This document shows positions 7,923 to 15,836 of a DNA stretch of 47,541 nt, one piece after another. The translations under genes were made by a program, and so were the position numbers. The stretch comes from Opitutaceae bacterium (GTDB lineage Bacteria; Verrucomicrobiota; Verrucomicrobiia; Opitutales; Opitutaceae), in contig JACKPU010000012.1 in the NCBI GenBank assembly GCA_024233285.1, forward strand, positions 1-47,541. The letters are read 5' to 3'. The notes below the pieces were generated by a model, which had not been told where the DNA came from, did no database searches, and worked only from the letters and a program-made list of their open reading frames with translations. Position 1 is the stretch's first letter; every line of letters starts with the position of its first letter.

Positions 7923-8896
7923 GATTGGTGCGCGACGTAGGCGAGGAGCTCCTCGGGCGTGACGGTGGCGGTGCCGAGTTTGCCGACGACGACGCCGGAA
8001 GCAGCATTGGAGAAGTGGGCGGCCTGCTCGAGTTTGGCTCCGGCGGCGAGGGCAAGAACCAGACTGGCGAGGGCGGTGTCGCCGGCGCCGGAGACATCAA
8101 AGACTTCGCGGGCGGCGGTTGGAATGGTCCGGGTGATTTTCCCGTCCGCGCTGAGCAGCATGCCATCCTCACCCAGAGTGATCACGAGGTTGCGCGTGGC
8201 GTAGGCGCGATGAATGCGCCGGCAAATTTCATCTTTGGGATAAGGCGTGTGGAGATCGGGTTCAATCCCGGCGAGTTCATAGGACTCGCGCCGGTTGGGC
8301 GTGATGAGATCAAGGTCGCGAAACTTCAATTTGCGTTTCGGCTTGGGATCGAGGGCGATGAATTTGCCGGCTGAACGCGCCAGTTTGGTCACCTTGGCGA
8401 CCAGTTCGTCGGTCAGAATACCCTTGGCGTAGTCGGATAAGATGATCGCATCCGCTTGCTCGATGGCGTCGCGAAGTAAGGCCTCGGCAGCTTGGACGGA
8501 GAATTGATAGGCCGCCGGAGCGGATTCGCGGTCGAGCCGGCAAAGCTGCTGATGTTGCACGAGCACGCGCGTCTTGACGATGGTCGAACCGCTGCCGGGC
8601 GTGGGCAGGGTTGTGATCGCATGCTGGTTCAGAATCGTGGTCAGTTTGCGGCCGGCCTCGTCGTCGGCGATAAAGCCTGCGACCGTGCATTTCGCGCCCA
8701 GCGAAGCGATATTGAGCGCGACGTTGGCCGCACCGCCGGCGGTCCAGGTGTCTTTCGCAATATCCACCACCGGGACCGGTGCCTCGGGGGAAATGCGCGT
8801 TGCGTCTCCCCAGATATAGTGGTCGAGCATCACATCGCCGAGGACGAGGATGCGCAGTTTGGAAATCTTTTTGAGCAGTGGCGCGAAGGTTTTCAT
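7919..8896 (-). CDS. rfaE1: D-glycero-beta-D-manno-heptose-7-phosphate kinase (RfaE1/HldE kinase domain)
   Basis: A 325-residue PfkB-family sugar kinase. Seen: 'RILVLGDVMLDHYIWGDATR', 'SPEAPVPVV', the PfkB signature 'GGAANVALNIASLGA', 'ILSDYAKG', 'TPNRRES' and the catalytic 'DVSGAGDT'. These are typical of the kinase half of HldE, which makes heptose-1,7-bisphosphate for LPS core. There is no fused nucleotidyltransferase domain, so a separate HldE2-type protein is expected elsewhere. Start chosen at ATG 8896, which overlaps the upstream peptidase stop (ATGA); a TTG four codons earlier is less likely. Kinase and phosphatase are consecutive steps of one pathway. Confidence 0.93.
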   Translation of the reverse strand: MKTFAPLLKKISKLRILVLGDVMLDHYIWGDATRISPEAPVPVVDIAKDTWTAGGAANVALNIASLGAKCTVAGFIADDEAGRKLTTILNQHAITTLPTPGSGSTIVKTRVLVQHQQLCRLDRESAPAAYQFSVQAAEALLRDAIEQADAIILSDYAKGILTDELVAKVTKLARSAGKFIALDPKPKRKLKFRDLDLITPNRRESYELAGIEPDLHTPYPKDEICRRIHRAYATRNLVITLGEDGMLLSADGKITRTIPTAAREVFDVSGAGDTALASLVLALAAGAKLEQAAHFSNAASGVVVGKLGTATVTPEELLAYVAHQS

Positions 8897-10029
8897 CGGA
8901 TTTCCCAATCGTAGGGATGCGAGGAAAGCATCTTGGGGCCGCGATCGGTGACTTGCACGACGTCTTCGATGCGGCAGCCGCCGAGACCTGGATAATAGAG
9001 GCCAGGTTCGATGGTCACGACCGTGCCCTTGGGCAGGATGTAGGGCGAGGCGTTGACGCGTGGCGCTTCATGAATCGCGACACCCAAGCCGTGGCCGGTC
9101 CCGTGGAAGAAGCCAACCGAACCGGTTTTACCGCGTTTGGTTTCGTAACCGGCACCATCAAAAATAGCGGTTATTTTGCCGTGTATCTCGCTGCCATCCA
9201 CACCGGTTCGCACGGCCTTGATGGCGGCGCGCTGGGCTTCATGCACGGTGGCGTAAAGTTTGCGCTGGGCCTCTGAAGCGCGGCCTTTGAGGTAGGTGCG
9301 GGTCATATCGCCGAAGTAGCCGGTTTTCACCACGCGGGGGAAGATATCGAGAATGATCATCTCGTTCGGACGCAGAGGCCCGTGTCCGCGTTCGTGCGGA
9401 TCGCAGCCTTGGTCGCCGCCGGCGACGATCGTGTGCTCGGCCCGACCGCCTTGTTCGAGAATCGCGACTTCAATCGCGAAGTTGAGTCGTTCGGAGGTCA
9501 GCAGCTTGCCTTCAAAGATGAGCTTGCGTTTGCGGATCTTCGCACGCCGCAAGATGTCCTCCGCCACGGTAAAGCCCACTGCGCTGAGGCGGTTGCCTTC
9601 GCGAATGGCGGCGGCCTCCTTGGCGCTTTTGATTTCGCGCTCGGGGAAGAGCGGACCGTTGGCGAGTTCAAGGGTCACACCGAGATCACGCAGTTTGGCG
9701 AAGAGGGCGGCGGGAAAGTCGTCGGCGACACGGAAACCCGGCACGCGGTGTGCCTTTGCCAAGGTGGCGATGACTTCAGCCGGACCGACTTTACGCTCCG
9801 GGTAGGCCTTGCGGGCACGGGCGACACAGTCTTCCAGCGAAATCACCTTGTCGAAGGTGCGGGCCTTGAGGACGCGGCCGAATTCCAGGGCGCTTTGCAC
9901 GGTGAAGCGTTGGGAGCCGACGCCGAAGGCGATGAACGGATCGTGCACGGGCACGCGGCTGAAATAGAGCTGATCGGGATTGGAGCCGGTGTCGGCGTAG
10001 AGGAGGGGAGGCAGCGGGCTTTTGCTCAC
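8893..10029 (-). CDS. M24 family metallopeptidase (Xaa-Pro aminopeptidase-like)
   Basis: A 378-residue protein with a creatinase-like N-terminal domain (about residues 1-140) and a pita-bread M24 catalytic domain. All five metal ligands are present: Asp in 'ILDIFP', Asp in 'GDMTRTY', His in 'GTGHGLGVAIHE', Glu in 'TIEPGLYYP' and Glu in 'RIEDVVQV'. Known: such enzymes cleave an N-terminal residue ahead of proline. The start is a GTG at 10029. It is the first gene of the three-gene minus-strand run ending with gmhB, with overlapping junctions, although no functional link to heptose synthesis is evident. Confidence 0.9.
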   Translation of the reverse strand: MSKSPLPPLLYADTGSNPDQLYFSRVPVHDPFIAFGVGSQRFTVQSALEFGRVLKARTFDKVISLEDCVARARKAYPERKVGPAEVIATLAKAHRVPGFRVADDFPAALFAKLRDLGVTLELANGPLFPEREIKSAKEAAAIREGNRLSAVGFTVAEDILRRAKIRKRKLIFEGKLLTSERLNFAIEVAILEQGGRAEHTIVAGGDQGCDPHERGHGPLRPNEMIILDIFPRVVKTGYFGDMTRTYLKGRASEAQRKLYATVHEAQRAAIKAVRTGVDGSEIHGKITAIFDGAGYETKRGKTGSVGFFHGTGHGLGVAIHEAPRVNASPYILPKGTVVTIEPGLYYPGLGGCRIEDVVQVTDRGPKMLSSHPYDWEIR

Positions 10030-10080
10030 GTTGAGAAGAGGTGTTGATTGTCTGTTTAGGGACGATTACCCAACGAAGCT

Positions 10081-10617
10081 GTGAAAAACGCAAATCCGGT
10101 TTCATGGCTTCGGGCGGTCTTGATTTTTGCGGCTTTGATGCTGCCGTTGTGCGGTTGTGGGCGCAGCGAACCCGAGCAACCGGTGGCGCCAAAATCCGTG
10201 GAGGACTGGTTTGCGATCAAGGTGGGCGACCGCGCGGTGCGCATGCAGCTGGCCGTGACCATGGCCGAGCAACAGCACGGCTTGATGGAGCGCCGGGTGC
10301 TTGGTGCCGATGATGGCATGCTGTTCGTTTACATGCGACCGCAACCCATGTCGTTCTGGATGCGCAACACGCCGTTGCCGCTCGACATCGGCTTTTTTGA
10401 CGAAGCCGGCGTGCTGAAGGAGATTTACCAGATGTATCCCTTTGACGAGACGCCGATCCGGTCGCGCAGCACCCAGCTGCAATTTGCCTTGGAGATGAAC
10501 CAAGGCTGGTTCAAAGCCAACGAGGTGCGGCCCGGGGCAAAGCTGGACATTGCGGCACTCAAGGCCGCGCTCAAGTCGCGTGATTTTCCCACCCGGCAGT
10601 TCGGTCTGGGCGATTGA
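10081..10617 (+). CDS. DUF192 family lipoprotein
   Basis: A 178-residue exported protein starting with GTG at 10081. Seen: a signal sequence with a hydrophobic core 'AVLIFAALMLPL' and a lipobox-like 'LCGC', so Cys26 is the likely lipidated residue. The mature part is a DUF192 domain: 'LAVTMAEQQHGLMERRVL', 'GMLFVYMRPQPMSFWMRNT', 'PLDIGFFDEAG', 'PFDETPIRS' and 'ALEMNQGWFKAN'. Known: DUF192 proteins are small beta proteins of unknown biochemical role, usually exported. It is divergent from the M24 peptidase gene (51-base gap) and followed by a hairpin. Confidence 0.88.
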   Translation: MKNANPVSWLRAVLIFAALMLPLCGCGRSEPEQPVAPKSVEDWFAIKVGDRAVRMQLAVTMAEQQHGLMERRVLGADDGMLFVYMRPQPMSFWMRNTPLPLDIGFFDEAGVLKEIYQMYPFDETPIRSRSTQLQFALEMNQGWFKANEVRPGAKLDIAALKAALKSRDFPTRQFGLGD

Positions 10618-10635
10618 CGTAAACAGAAACGGGAA

Positions 10636-10656
10636 GGCGGGATCAGCGATCCCGCC
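10636..10656. terminator. Hairpin between convergent genes
   Basis: A perfect 9-bp stem GGCGGGATC/GATCCCGCC with a 3-base loop AGC, 18 bases after the DUF192 stop and 30 bases before the stop of the opposing hypothetical gene. It has only a weak T-rich tail (ATTCTATTC) on the plus strand. It is placed to end transcription from both sides. Confidence 0.65.
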
Positions 10657-10685
10657 CGACATTCTATTCAAAGTTGGTTCGCCGC

Positions 10686-11156
10686 TTAGCTCAGCGGATC
10701 GCCGGGCTCGGTCTGCAGGTCGTCAGTGGGGATTTCGTTGTTCGTTTTGACGACGAGAACGGGCGTCTTGGTTTTGACCCACGCATTGACTTCCTTGAAG
10801 TGCTTGGCCGGCACATTTTCCATGGTGTCGCCGACCGTGGTGGCCGGCAGCAGCCGGCCTTTTTTGGAGGCATTGAAATCATACGCGGCGCGGTAAACGC
10901 GTTCCATCGTCGTGGCCGGACTGTCGTCCTCGGGGATTTGCAGCACCCAGCCGACAAAGTCATCCTCGGGCAGTTTCCCTTCCGGATCGGAAACGACGAT
11001 GACGAACTGTTTTTTGACCGGCGGCGGTTTCTCTTCCTCGCCCGGGTCGGGTTGCACCGCAATGTTCATTTCCTCGATCACGCGGCGCAGCAGCGCGGGG
11101 TCCAGTTGGTTCTTTTTTAAGATTTCGGCGACTTTGTTTACGTCAATTTTCGGCAT
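10686..11156 (-). CDS. Conserved-looking hypothetical acidic protein
   Basis: A 156-residue protein that I do not recognise. The start is taken at ATG 11156 ('MPKIDVNKVAEILKKNQ'); the frame is open further upstream but that part is antisense to the Nudix gene. The N-terminal 30 residues look like a short helical bundle, residues 34-50 are an acidic, proline-rich linker ('DPGEEEKPPPVKKQ'), and the rest alternates beta strands and helices ('KQFVIVVSDPEGKL', 'DDFVGWVLQIPEDDSP', 'TPVLVVKTNNEIPTDD'). There is no signal peptide or membrane segment. It is divergent from the Nudix gene, and the gap between them is mostly an interspersed repeat. Confidence 0.7.
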   Translation of the reverse strand: MPKIDVNKVAEILKKNQLDPALLRRVIEEMNIAVQPDPGEEEKPPPVKKQFVIVVSDPEGKLPEDDFVGWVLQIPEDDSPATTMERVYRAAYDFNASKKGRLLPATTVGDTMENVPAKHFKEVNAWVKTKTPVLVVKTNNEIPTDDLQTEPGDPLS

Positions 11157-11175
11157 GGTCTTTTCGTCCTTGGTG

Positions 11176-11205
11176 ACCACGAATGGACACGAATGAACGG
11201 GAATG
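11176..11205. repeat. Interspersed repeat arm (ACCACGAATGGACACGAATG type)
   Basis: The sequence from 11176 contains CACGAATGGACACGAATGAA, closely matching the arm at 22355-22371 (CACGAATGAACACGAAT). It fills most of the 36-base gap between the divergent hypothetical and Nudix genes, and the Nudix ATG (11193) lies within it. Only one arm of the palindrome present at the second copy is visible here. Confidence 0.6.
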
Positions 11206-11738
11206 TAAAGGCCGGGGCTGGCGATGAGTGGTTTGACGTGGTCAACGAGCGGGATGAGGTCGTGGGCCGGGAGCGCCGCGCTGTCGTGCATGCACGCGGC
11301 TTGTGGCATCGGGCGGTGCATATCCTGATCTTCAATGCGGCCGGGCGGGTATTTCTGCAGAAGCGCTCAGTGCAAAAGGACACGGCCCCGGGATGCTGGG
11401 ATTCGTCCTGCTCGGGTCATGTGGACTCCGGTGAAGATTACGATACCGCGGCGGTGCGCGAGCTCGGTGAGGAACTCGGCCTCAGGTTATCATTCTGTCC
11501 TGCGCATATCCTGCGCGAGCAAGCCTGTCGGGAAACGGGCTGGGAATTTGTTTGGGTCTACCGCTTGCAGCACGAAGGACCGTTTGTGCTTCATCCTGAC
11601 GAAATCGAGCGGGGCGAGTGGCGTTGGCCGGTTGACGTGACGGAGGAGATTGCGCGCGTGCCTGACGACTACGCCCCGGCGTTCAGGCATCTTTGGTCGA
11701 AGATCTGTCCGGGTCTGGATAATAGTAATCCGGGCTGA
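11193..11738 (+). CDS. Nudix hydrolase (isopentenyl-diphosphate-isomerase-like subfamily)
   Basis: A 181-residue Nudix protein. Seen: 'EWFDVVNERDEVVG' at the start, 'LWHRAVHILIFN', and a complete Nudix box at residues 75-97 that follows Gx5Ex7REUxEExGU ('GHVDSGEDYDTAAVRELGEE' then 'LGL'). Known: the box binds Mg and such enzymes hydrolyse nucleoside diphosphates linked to other groups. The opening motif 'DVVNERDEVVGR' followed by 'LWHRAVHI' is shared with IPP isomerase and YfcD-like proteins. The product is probably cytosolic and its substrate unknown. The first codons come from the repeat element at 11176. Its last 56 bases overlap the opposing hypothetical gene. Confidence 0.88.
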   Translation: MNGNVKAGAGDEWFDVVNERDEVVGRERRAVVHARGLWHRAVHILIFNAAGRVFLQKRSVQKDTAPGCWDSSCSGHVDSGEDYDTAAVRELGEELGLRLSFCPAHILREQACRETGWEFVWVYRLQHEGPFVLHPDEIERGEWRWPVDVTEEIARVPDDYAPAFRHLWSKICPGLDNSNPG

Positions 11739-12015
11739 CGTAATTGGAGCGTCCGGCAATGCGACCCGGGCCGGAGCGCGCACTCAGGCGTTTGATTTCG
11801 TCAAATTGTTTTTGCGTGATCAGCCGGCGTGGCAGCCGCTTTTCGGCCTCCATCAACAAGCGCTCGCGATCGTCATTCGTCGGTTCGTGCGGTTCCCACG
11901 GCGTGTGGTGGCCTTGGTGGCGTTTCCACTCGATGTTGCCGCCGTGCACGACGGCGCGGACTTGGTATTTGCCCAAGTCGGGATCACGGGTCCACCAACC
12001 AAATTCCATGCTCAT
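11683..12015 (-). CDS. Hypothetical protein
   Basis: A 110-residue protein of unknown function, start at ATG 12015 (a second ATG two codons later is possible). It is rich in Trp, His and Arg near the N terminus ('MEFGWWTRDPDLGKYQVR', 'GNIEWKRHQGHHTPWEP'), with a helical, charged middle ('DDRERLLMEAEKRLPRRL', 'QKQFDEIKRL') and an Asp/Tyr/Pro-rich end ('SPDYYYPDPD'). Its 3' end overlaps the converging Nudix gene by 56 bases. It follows the metallophosphoesterase on the same strand with an 8-base gap, so both are probably co-transcribed. The sequence reads like a real protein, but no family is recognised. Confidence 0.65.
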   Translation of the reverse strand: MSMEFGWWTRDPDLGKYQVRAVVHGGNIEWKRHQGHHTPWEPHEPTNDDRERLLMEAEKRLPRRLITQKQFDEIKRLSARSGPGRIAGRSNYVSPDYYYPDPDRSSTKDA

Positions 12016-12023
12016 GCGGCGAG

Positions 12024-12857
12024 TTATGTGGAAACCGGAGCCGGAGTCAGGGCAAATTCCGCGATCACGCGACCGGGACGGAAATCGCCGCTTTTGCGCC
12101 GCACACGACGAACGACCAGATGCTCGGCGTCGAACTCAACCACGACCTGGCCGCAAGGCGGACAAAAGGAGCCAGTATTGATGATGACGCGGCCGTCAGG
12201 CTGGAGCCAGATTCCGGGCCAGTGGGTGTGACCGCTGACCATGAAGCGCGCTTGCGGGCGATGTTCGTCCAGCAGGTGCCGGGCGAGGTGCGGAAAGGTG
12301 CGCCAAGAATTGAGAATATGCCAGACGCGTGAGGGCGGCCAGATGGTATCGGTCAAAAAACTCGCGAGATAGCGCAGACCATGGCGTTCGGCTTGGTGGC
12401 GTTGCGGGATGGCGGCGCAGGCCCGGCGGTGGGCGACGAGGAGCCTGGTGAGTTCGTCCGCGGAACGAGTGACGTCGCCGCGCTGGGCGTTGACCAAGGA
12501 GCCGGCGATGAGCGCGTCGCGTCCCCATGGCACTATGTTGTCGAACACGATGTCGCCATGCGTGACGAAGAGTCCGCCGGGCAGTTCAAGCGCATGATGC
12601 GACGAGATGTCCGGATCGTGATTGCCGGTCAACAAGACGAGTTCGGCGGGCGCTTGCCGGATGAACACATCGATCTCTTCGCGGATCCGGGCCGTGTGCG
12701 CCGGGTTCGGTCCGGTCCGGGTGTCGATCGTGTCGCCGTTGAGCAGCACGCGGCCGGCGTCGTGCAGCAGGGGTGCGATCTGGCCGAGGTCTTTGACCAA
12801 GCTGGCTTTGTCGCCGTAGTGGAGATCGGAAATGATGCGAGTCAGGGATTGCGCCAC
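12024..12857 (-). CDS. Calcineurin-like metallophosphoesterase
   Basis: A 277-residue metallophosphoesterase. All signature blocks are visible: 'IISDLHYGD', 'VLLNGDTIDTR', 'LLTGNHDPDI', 'FVTHGDIVFDNIVPWGRD' and 'MVSGHTHWPGIW'. The 'SDLHYGD...NGDTID' form and overall layout resemble UDP-2,3-diacylglucosamine pyrophosphatase and related enzymes, but assignment as LpxH would be a guess. The insert between the fourth and fifth blocks is long and basic, about 90 residues. There is no signal peptide, so it is probably cytoplasmic. It starts at ATG 12857 and is divergent from the LolA-like gene. Confidence 0.88.
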   Translation of the reverse strand: MAQSLTRIISDLHYGDKASLVKDLGQIAPLLHDAGRVLLNGDTIDTRTGPNPAHTARIREEIDVFIRQAPAELVLLTGNHDPDISSHHALELPGGLFVTHGDIVFDNIVPWGRDALIAGSLVNAQRGDVTRSADELTRLLVAHRRACAAIPQRHQAERHGLRYLASFLTDTIWPPSRVWHILNSWRTFPHLARHLLDEHRPQARFMVSGHTHWPGIWLQPDGRVIINTGSFCPPCGQVVVEFDAEHLVVRRVRRKSGDFRPGRVIAEFALTPAPVST

Positions 12858-12890
12858 GCTGTTGCGACGAGAACACGGCCCTGACGGAGG

Positions 12891-12910
12891 GCAAGCCCTT
12901 AGGGACTTGC
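12891..12910. other. Small imperfect hairpin in a divergent intergenic region
   Basis: GCAAGCCC (12891-12898) pairs with GGG-A-CTTGC (12902-12910), leaving a 3-base loop and one bulged A. It lies between the metallophosphoesterase and the LolA-like gene. The pairing is visible; any function is unknown. Confidence 0.3.
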
Positions 12911-12940
12911 GGAGAATTCCCGGCGTGTGAAAGTGGGGGT

Positions 12941-13675
12941 ATGTTGCGCCAATGGCTTTGGATTTTATTTTTGCTCGGGGCCTCGCTTTTGCCTGCGGAG
13001 GACGCGGACAACATTGCGCGCATTCACGTCGAGGCGATTGGCGGCAAGATGCGACTCAGCTTGTTGCAAAGTCTGCAGGCGGAGGGGCAGGTGTTCATCG
13101 ACGAGCGGCGGCTCGATTTCACGCTGGTGGCGCAGCGACCCAATCGCCTGCGCATGGAGACCAGGTCGGGCGAGCGCAGGATCGTGCAGGCCACCGATGG
13201 GGTAAATCCGCCATGGCAGATGTTTGTCGGGGCCAATCCGGGCAAGCCGACCAACCTGACCGGCAATGAAGCGCGGGAGTTCGCGGCGGATGCCGAGTTT
13301 GATGACCCGTTGGTCGACTACGCGGCGAAGGGCTACACGCTCGATTATGCCGGCAAGGTCGATTGGAACGGAAAGCAGGTTTTCCGCCTGTTTGTGACCC
13401 GGCGTTTCATTGCCGGCTACTATCTGCTGATCGATACGGAAACGTATTTTATCGTCGGCAAACAGGCGGTGCGAAAATTGGAATTCGGCCGGGAGGTTTC
13501 GATCGAAACACGCTACGAAGACTTTCGTCCGGTGGCCGGCATCATCATGCCGCACCGCGTGATCGTAACGGGTGAGGGCAGGCCATTGCACGAAACCGTC
13601 ATGCGCCGGGTGCAGGCCAATGTGCCCGTGCCGGACGGTATTTTTGCGAAACCCGAACCGGACGCGGGCGACTGA
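12941..13675 (+). CDS. Exported LolA-like / DUF2092-like hypothetical protein
   Basis: A 244-residue protein with a signal peptide ('MLRQWLWILFLLGASLLPAE', cleavage near residue 20). The mature part begins 'DADNIARIHVEAIGGKMRL', followed by beta strands such as 'VFIDERRLDFTLVAQRPNRL' and 'RMETRSGERRIVQA'. Proteins with 'ARIHVEAIGG' at the start and a lipid-binding half-barrel are usually annotated as outer-membrane lipoprotein sorting (LolA-like) or DUF2092. Inference: a periplasmic protein that may bind lipids; it is not certain to be LolA. It converges on the DUF4412 gene with no spacer (stops adjoin at 13675/13676). A GGGGG lies just before ATG 12941. Confidence 0.7.
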   Translation: MLRQWLWILFLLGASLLPAEDADNIARIHVEAIGGKMRLSLLQSLQAEGQVFIDERRLDFTLVAQRPNRLRMETRSGERRIVQATDGVNPPWQMFVGANPGKPTNLTGNEAREFAADAEFDDPLVDYAAKGYTLDYAGKVDWNGKQVFRLFVTRRFIAGYYLLIDTETYFIVGKQAVRKLEFGREVSIETRYEDFRPVAGIIMPHRVIVTGEGRPLHETVMRRVQANVPVPDGIFAKPEPDAGD

Positions 13676-14368
13676 TCAGCGATTGAACGGGGCGCCGCCC
13701 ATCAGGCCCTGCATCATTCCGCCCATGTCGAATTTTTGATAACCTTCCGGCGGGGAGAACAGCGCGTCGGGCAGGTTTTTGGCTTCGATCTTGGTGGTTT
13801 CGAGCGTGAATTGATTGCGGTTGCCCGGGGCGTTCTTGACGCGCAGCGGGAAGAAATTCTTGCCGGTCAGGGCCTGTTCCCAAGATGCCTTGGCCTTGGA
13901 TCCGCCCATCATGCCACCCATGCTGCTGCCCAGCCCCATGAACGTGCCGAGCTCGGTGGTGGCCCAGATCTCCACATCGCCGTCCTGATTGTGGGCGATG
14001 TATTTGGTGCACGTGTAGCCAAGGATGGTCTCGGTGACGCCGGTGTCCTCGAGCGTGCTTTCCGTAACATCGCCGCCGGTGGCCTTGGCCACCGTGCCTT
14101 TGAGCGACATGGTCATATACATGGGCTGCCCGGGCATGAGCATGATGACCTCATCCTTGTTCAAATCCATGATCGCGGTGGCATTCAGATTGTTGCCGGC
14201 TTGGATCTCGGTGCGCAGCTTGGAGCCTTTGATACTGTAACTGAGCTGATGGGTGCCCTCGCCACCGGCGGTGATCTTCATGTGAACAGTGCCTTCAAAG
14301 GTCTTGGCGGCGAGGCTCGAGATCGCAAACAGCAGCGCGCAGAACGTAATGCGGAAAATTTGTTTCAT
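13676..14368 (-). CDS. Exported DUF4412 domain protein
   Basis: A 230-residue protein started at ATG 14368 with a signal peptide 'MKQIFRITFCALLFAISSLA'. Upstream in-frame codons are not protein-like. The mature part fits DUF4412: 'FEGTVHMKITAGGEG', 'SYSIKGSKLRTEI', 'IMDLNKDEVIMLMPGQPMYM', 'ILGYTCTKYIAHNQDGDVEI', then a Gly/Met-rich loop 'GSSMGGMMGGSK' and the end 'GGMMQGLMGG'. Known: the family is periplasmic and of unknown function, with a LolA-like fold proposed. Methionine is unusually frequent (MGGMM, GGMMQGLM), which might point to metal binding; that is a guess. Confidence 0.75.
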   Translation of the reverse strand: MKQIFRITFCALLFAISSLAAKTFEGTVHMKITAGGEGTHQLSYSIKGSKLRTEIQAGNNLNATAIMDLNKDEVIMLMPGQPMYMTMSLKGTVAKATGGDVTESTLEDTGVTETILGYTCTKYIAHNQDGDVEIWATTELGTFMGLGSSMGGMMGGSKAKASWEQALTGKNFFPLRVKNAPGNRNQFTLETTKIEAKNLPDALFSPPEGYQKFDMGGMMQGLMGGAPFNR

Positions 14369-14458
14369 GGCGCCGCATCCAAGCAAGAGTCCGCCTGCAG
14401 GCAAGCGTCCCTTTCGAGTCTTGCCTCGGTGCGATGGGCGCGGCTGCATGTGCGCTAC

Positions 14459-14950
14459 ATGGCCATATTTGGAACTCTCGATGTTGTGCGCTCCCAAACC
14501 CAAGGGTGGGCGGGTTTTGATACTGCTTTCGCTTATTTGCAGGACTTGCTGCAGCCCGGCACCGCGGCAAACACGCGAATCCAAAGTATGGCGGCCGGCG
14601 AGGTGGAGAAGATCGAACTCGCGGACGGGGTTTTTGCCATGGAGCAGGTCTACCTCAGCAAGCCCCGCTATGCCCGTTACGAATCACACCGGCGCTACAC
14701 CGACATCCAAGTAATCATCACCGGAGAGGAATTGATGGAAGTGGCCGACGTCAGCCGCCTCGCGGTTGAGGAGCCGTATGTTGAGGAACGCGATGTTATC
14801 GTGTATGGCGATTACGCCGGTGCGAGCGTCCTGCGGTTTCAGGCGGGCGATGCGGCGGTTTATCGTCCGGAGGATGGACACATGCCGAATTTGCGGGTGG
14901 GGGCGCAGGGCAGCCTCGTGCGCAAGGTCGTGGTCAAGATACCGGTCTGA
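14459..14950 (+). CDS. YhcH/YjgK/YiaL family protein
   Basis: A 163-residue protein, start ATG 14459 ('MAIFGTLDVV'). It matches the YhcH/YjgK/YiaL (DUF386) family: 'VYLSKPRYARYESHRRYTDI' followed by 'QVIITGEE', the family's conserved His and acidic metal site, and the C-terminal 'FRFQAG'-like strand with 'AAVYRPEDGHMPNL', which holds a second conserved His. Known: these are cupin-fold metal proteins linked to sugar-acid and sialic-acid metabolism, with uncertain activity. It precedes rlmJ by 10 bases on the same strand. No sugar catabolic genes are nearby. Confidence 0.85.
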   Translation: MAIFGTLDVVRSQTQGWAGFDTAFAYLQDLLQPGTAANTRIQSMAAGEVEKIELADGVFAMEQVYLSKPRYARYESHRRYTDIQVIITGEELMEVADVSRLAVEEPYVEERDVIVYGDYAGASVLRFQAGDAAVYRPEDGHMPNLRVGAQGSLVRKVVVKIPV

Positions 14951-14960
14951 GACGACGGCG

Positions 14961-15830
14961 ATGAACTATCGCCATCACTATCACGCGGGCAATTTCGCGG
15001 ATGTCCTCAAGCATGCTCTGGTGCTGCAACTCGTGGCGGCGATGCAGCGCAAACCCAAGGGCTTTCTTTATCTCGATACGCATGCGGGACGCGGCGGCTA
15101 TGATCTGAGTGTCGCCCAGCAGGGCGATACGCTGGCCCGCAAACCCGAATGGCCCGAGGGCATCGGTCGGCTCCGGCGGGCCGGGGAATTGCCGGCTGTT
15201 CTGCAGGATTATGTCACGGCGGTGCAGGAGCATGATCTCCGGCAGGGTAATGGCGGGGCCGAGCCGCGGTTTTATCCGGGGTCCCCGGCCTTGGTCGGAG
15301 CGAGATTGCGCGAACAGGACCGCATGGCGCTGTGTGAACGACAGAGGGAGGAATGTGCGATTTTGCGCACGGCTATGGCGCGCACTCCGCGTTGCGTGGT
15401 GCACGAGATGGACGGTTACACGGCCATGCGGGCGATGTTGCCCCCGCCTGAGTGCCGCGCCTTGGTGCTGATCGATCCGCCATTTGAAAGTGAACGGGAA
15501 TTTGCCGACATCACGCAGGCGGTGGAGGCGGGATTGCGGCGGTTGCCGGACGCGGTGATCGCCATCTGGTATCCGCTGACCAAACGCGCGCGCGTCGAGG
15601 GTTTCGCCGCGGCGTTGCGAAAGCTTGCTCTGCCGCCCACCTTGGTCGCCGAACTCGAAGTGGCGGATGAGGCGTCTGATTTGAAGATGCGCGGTTGCGG
15701 ATTGGTGGTCATCAATCCGCCATGGCAACTCGAAGCGACGATCAAACCGGGGCTGACAGCCTTGGCCGAACTGTTGGCGCAAGGCCCCGGAGCCCGCTCT
15801 TCCTGCCTCTGGCTGGAGCCGGAGCGTTGA
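14961..15830 (+). CDS. rlmJ: 23S rRNA (adenine-2030-N6)-methyltransferase
   Basis: A 289-residue RlmJ-family methyltransferase. Seen: the characteristic N terminus 'MNYRHHYHAGNFADVLKH', the SAM-binding 'YLDTHAGRGGYDL', 'FYPGSPALV' and the catalytic 'LIDPPFES' (Asp172-Pro-Pro-Phe175), followed by 'IWYPLTKRA' and 'CGLVVINPPW'. Known: RlmJ methylates A2030 of 23S rRNA and in E. coli is linked with use of extracellular DNA (formerly YhiR/ComJ). All core motifs are intact and length is normal. It follows the YhcH gene closely. Confidence 0.95.
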   Translation: MNYRHHYHAGNFADVLKHALVLQLVAAMQRKPKGFLYLDTHAGRGGYDLSVAQQGDTLARKPEWPEGIGRLRRAGELPAVLQDYVTAVQEHDLRQGNGGAEPRFYPGSPALVGARLREQDRMALCERQREECAILRTAMARTPRCVVHEMDGYTAMRAMLPPPECRALVLIDPPFESEREFADITQAVEAGLRRLPDAVIAIWYPLTKRARVEGFAAALRKLALPPTLVAELEVADEASDLKMRGCGLVVINPPWQLEATIKPGLTALAELLAQGPGARSSCLWLEPER

Positions 15831-15836
15831 ACCGCG

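Noticed and set aside
12024..12857. Naming the metallophosphoesterase LpxH
   Set aside because: The general motifs fit but I could not confirm LpxH-specific residues, and no lipid A genes are adjacent.
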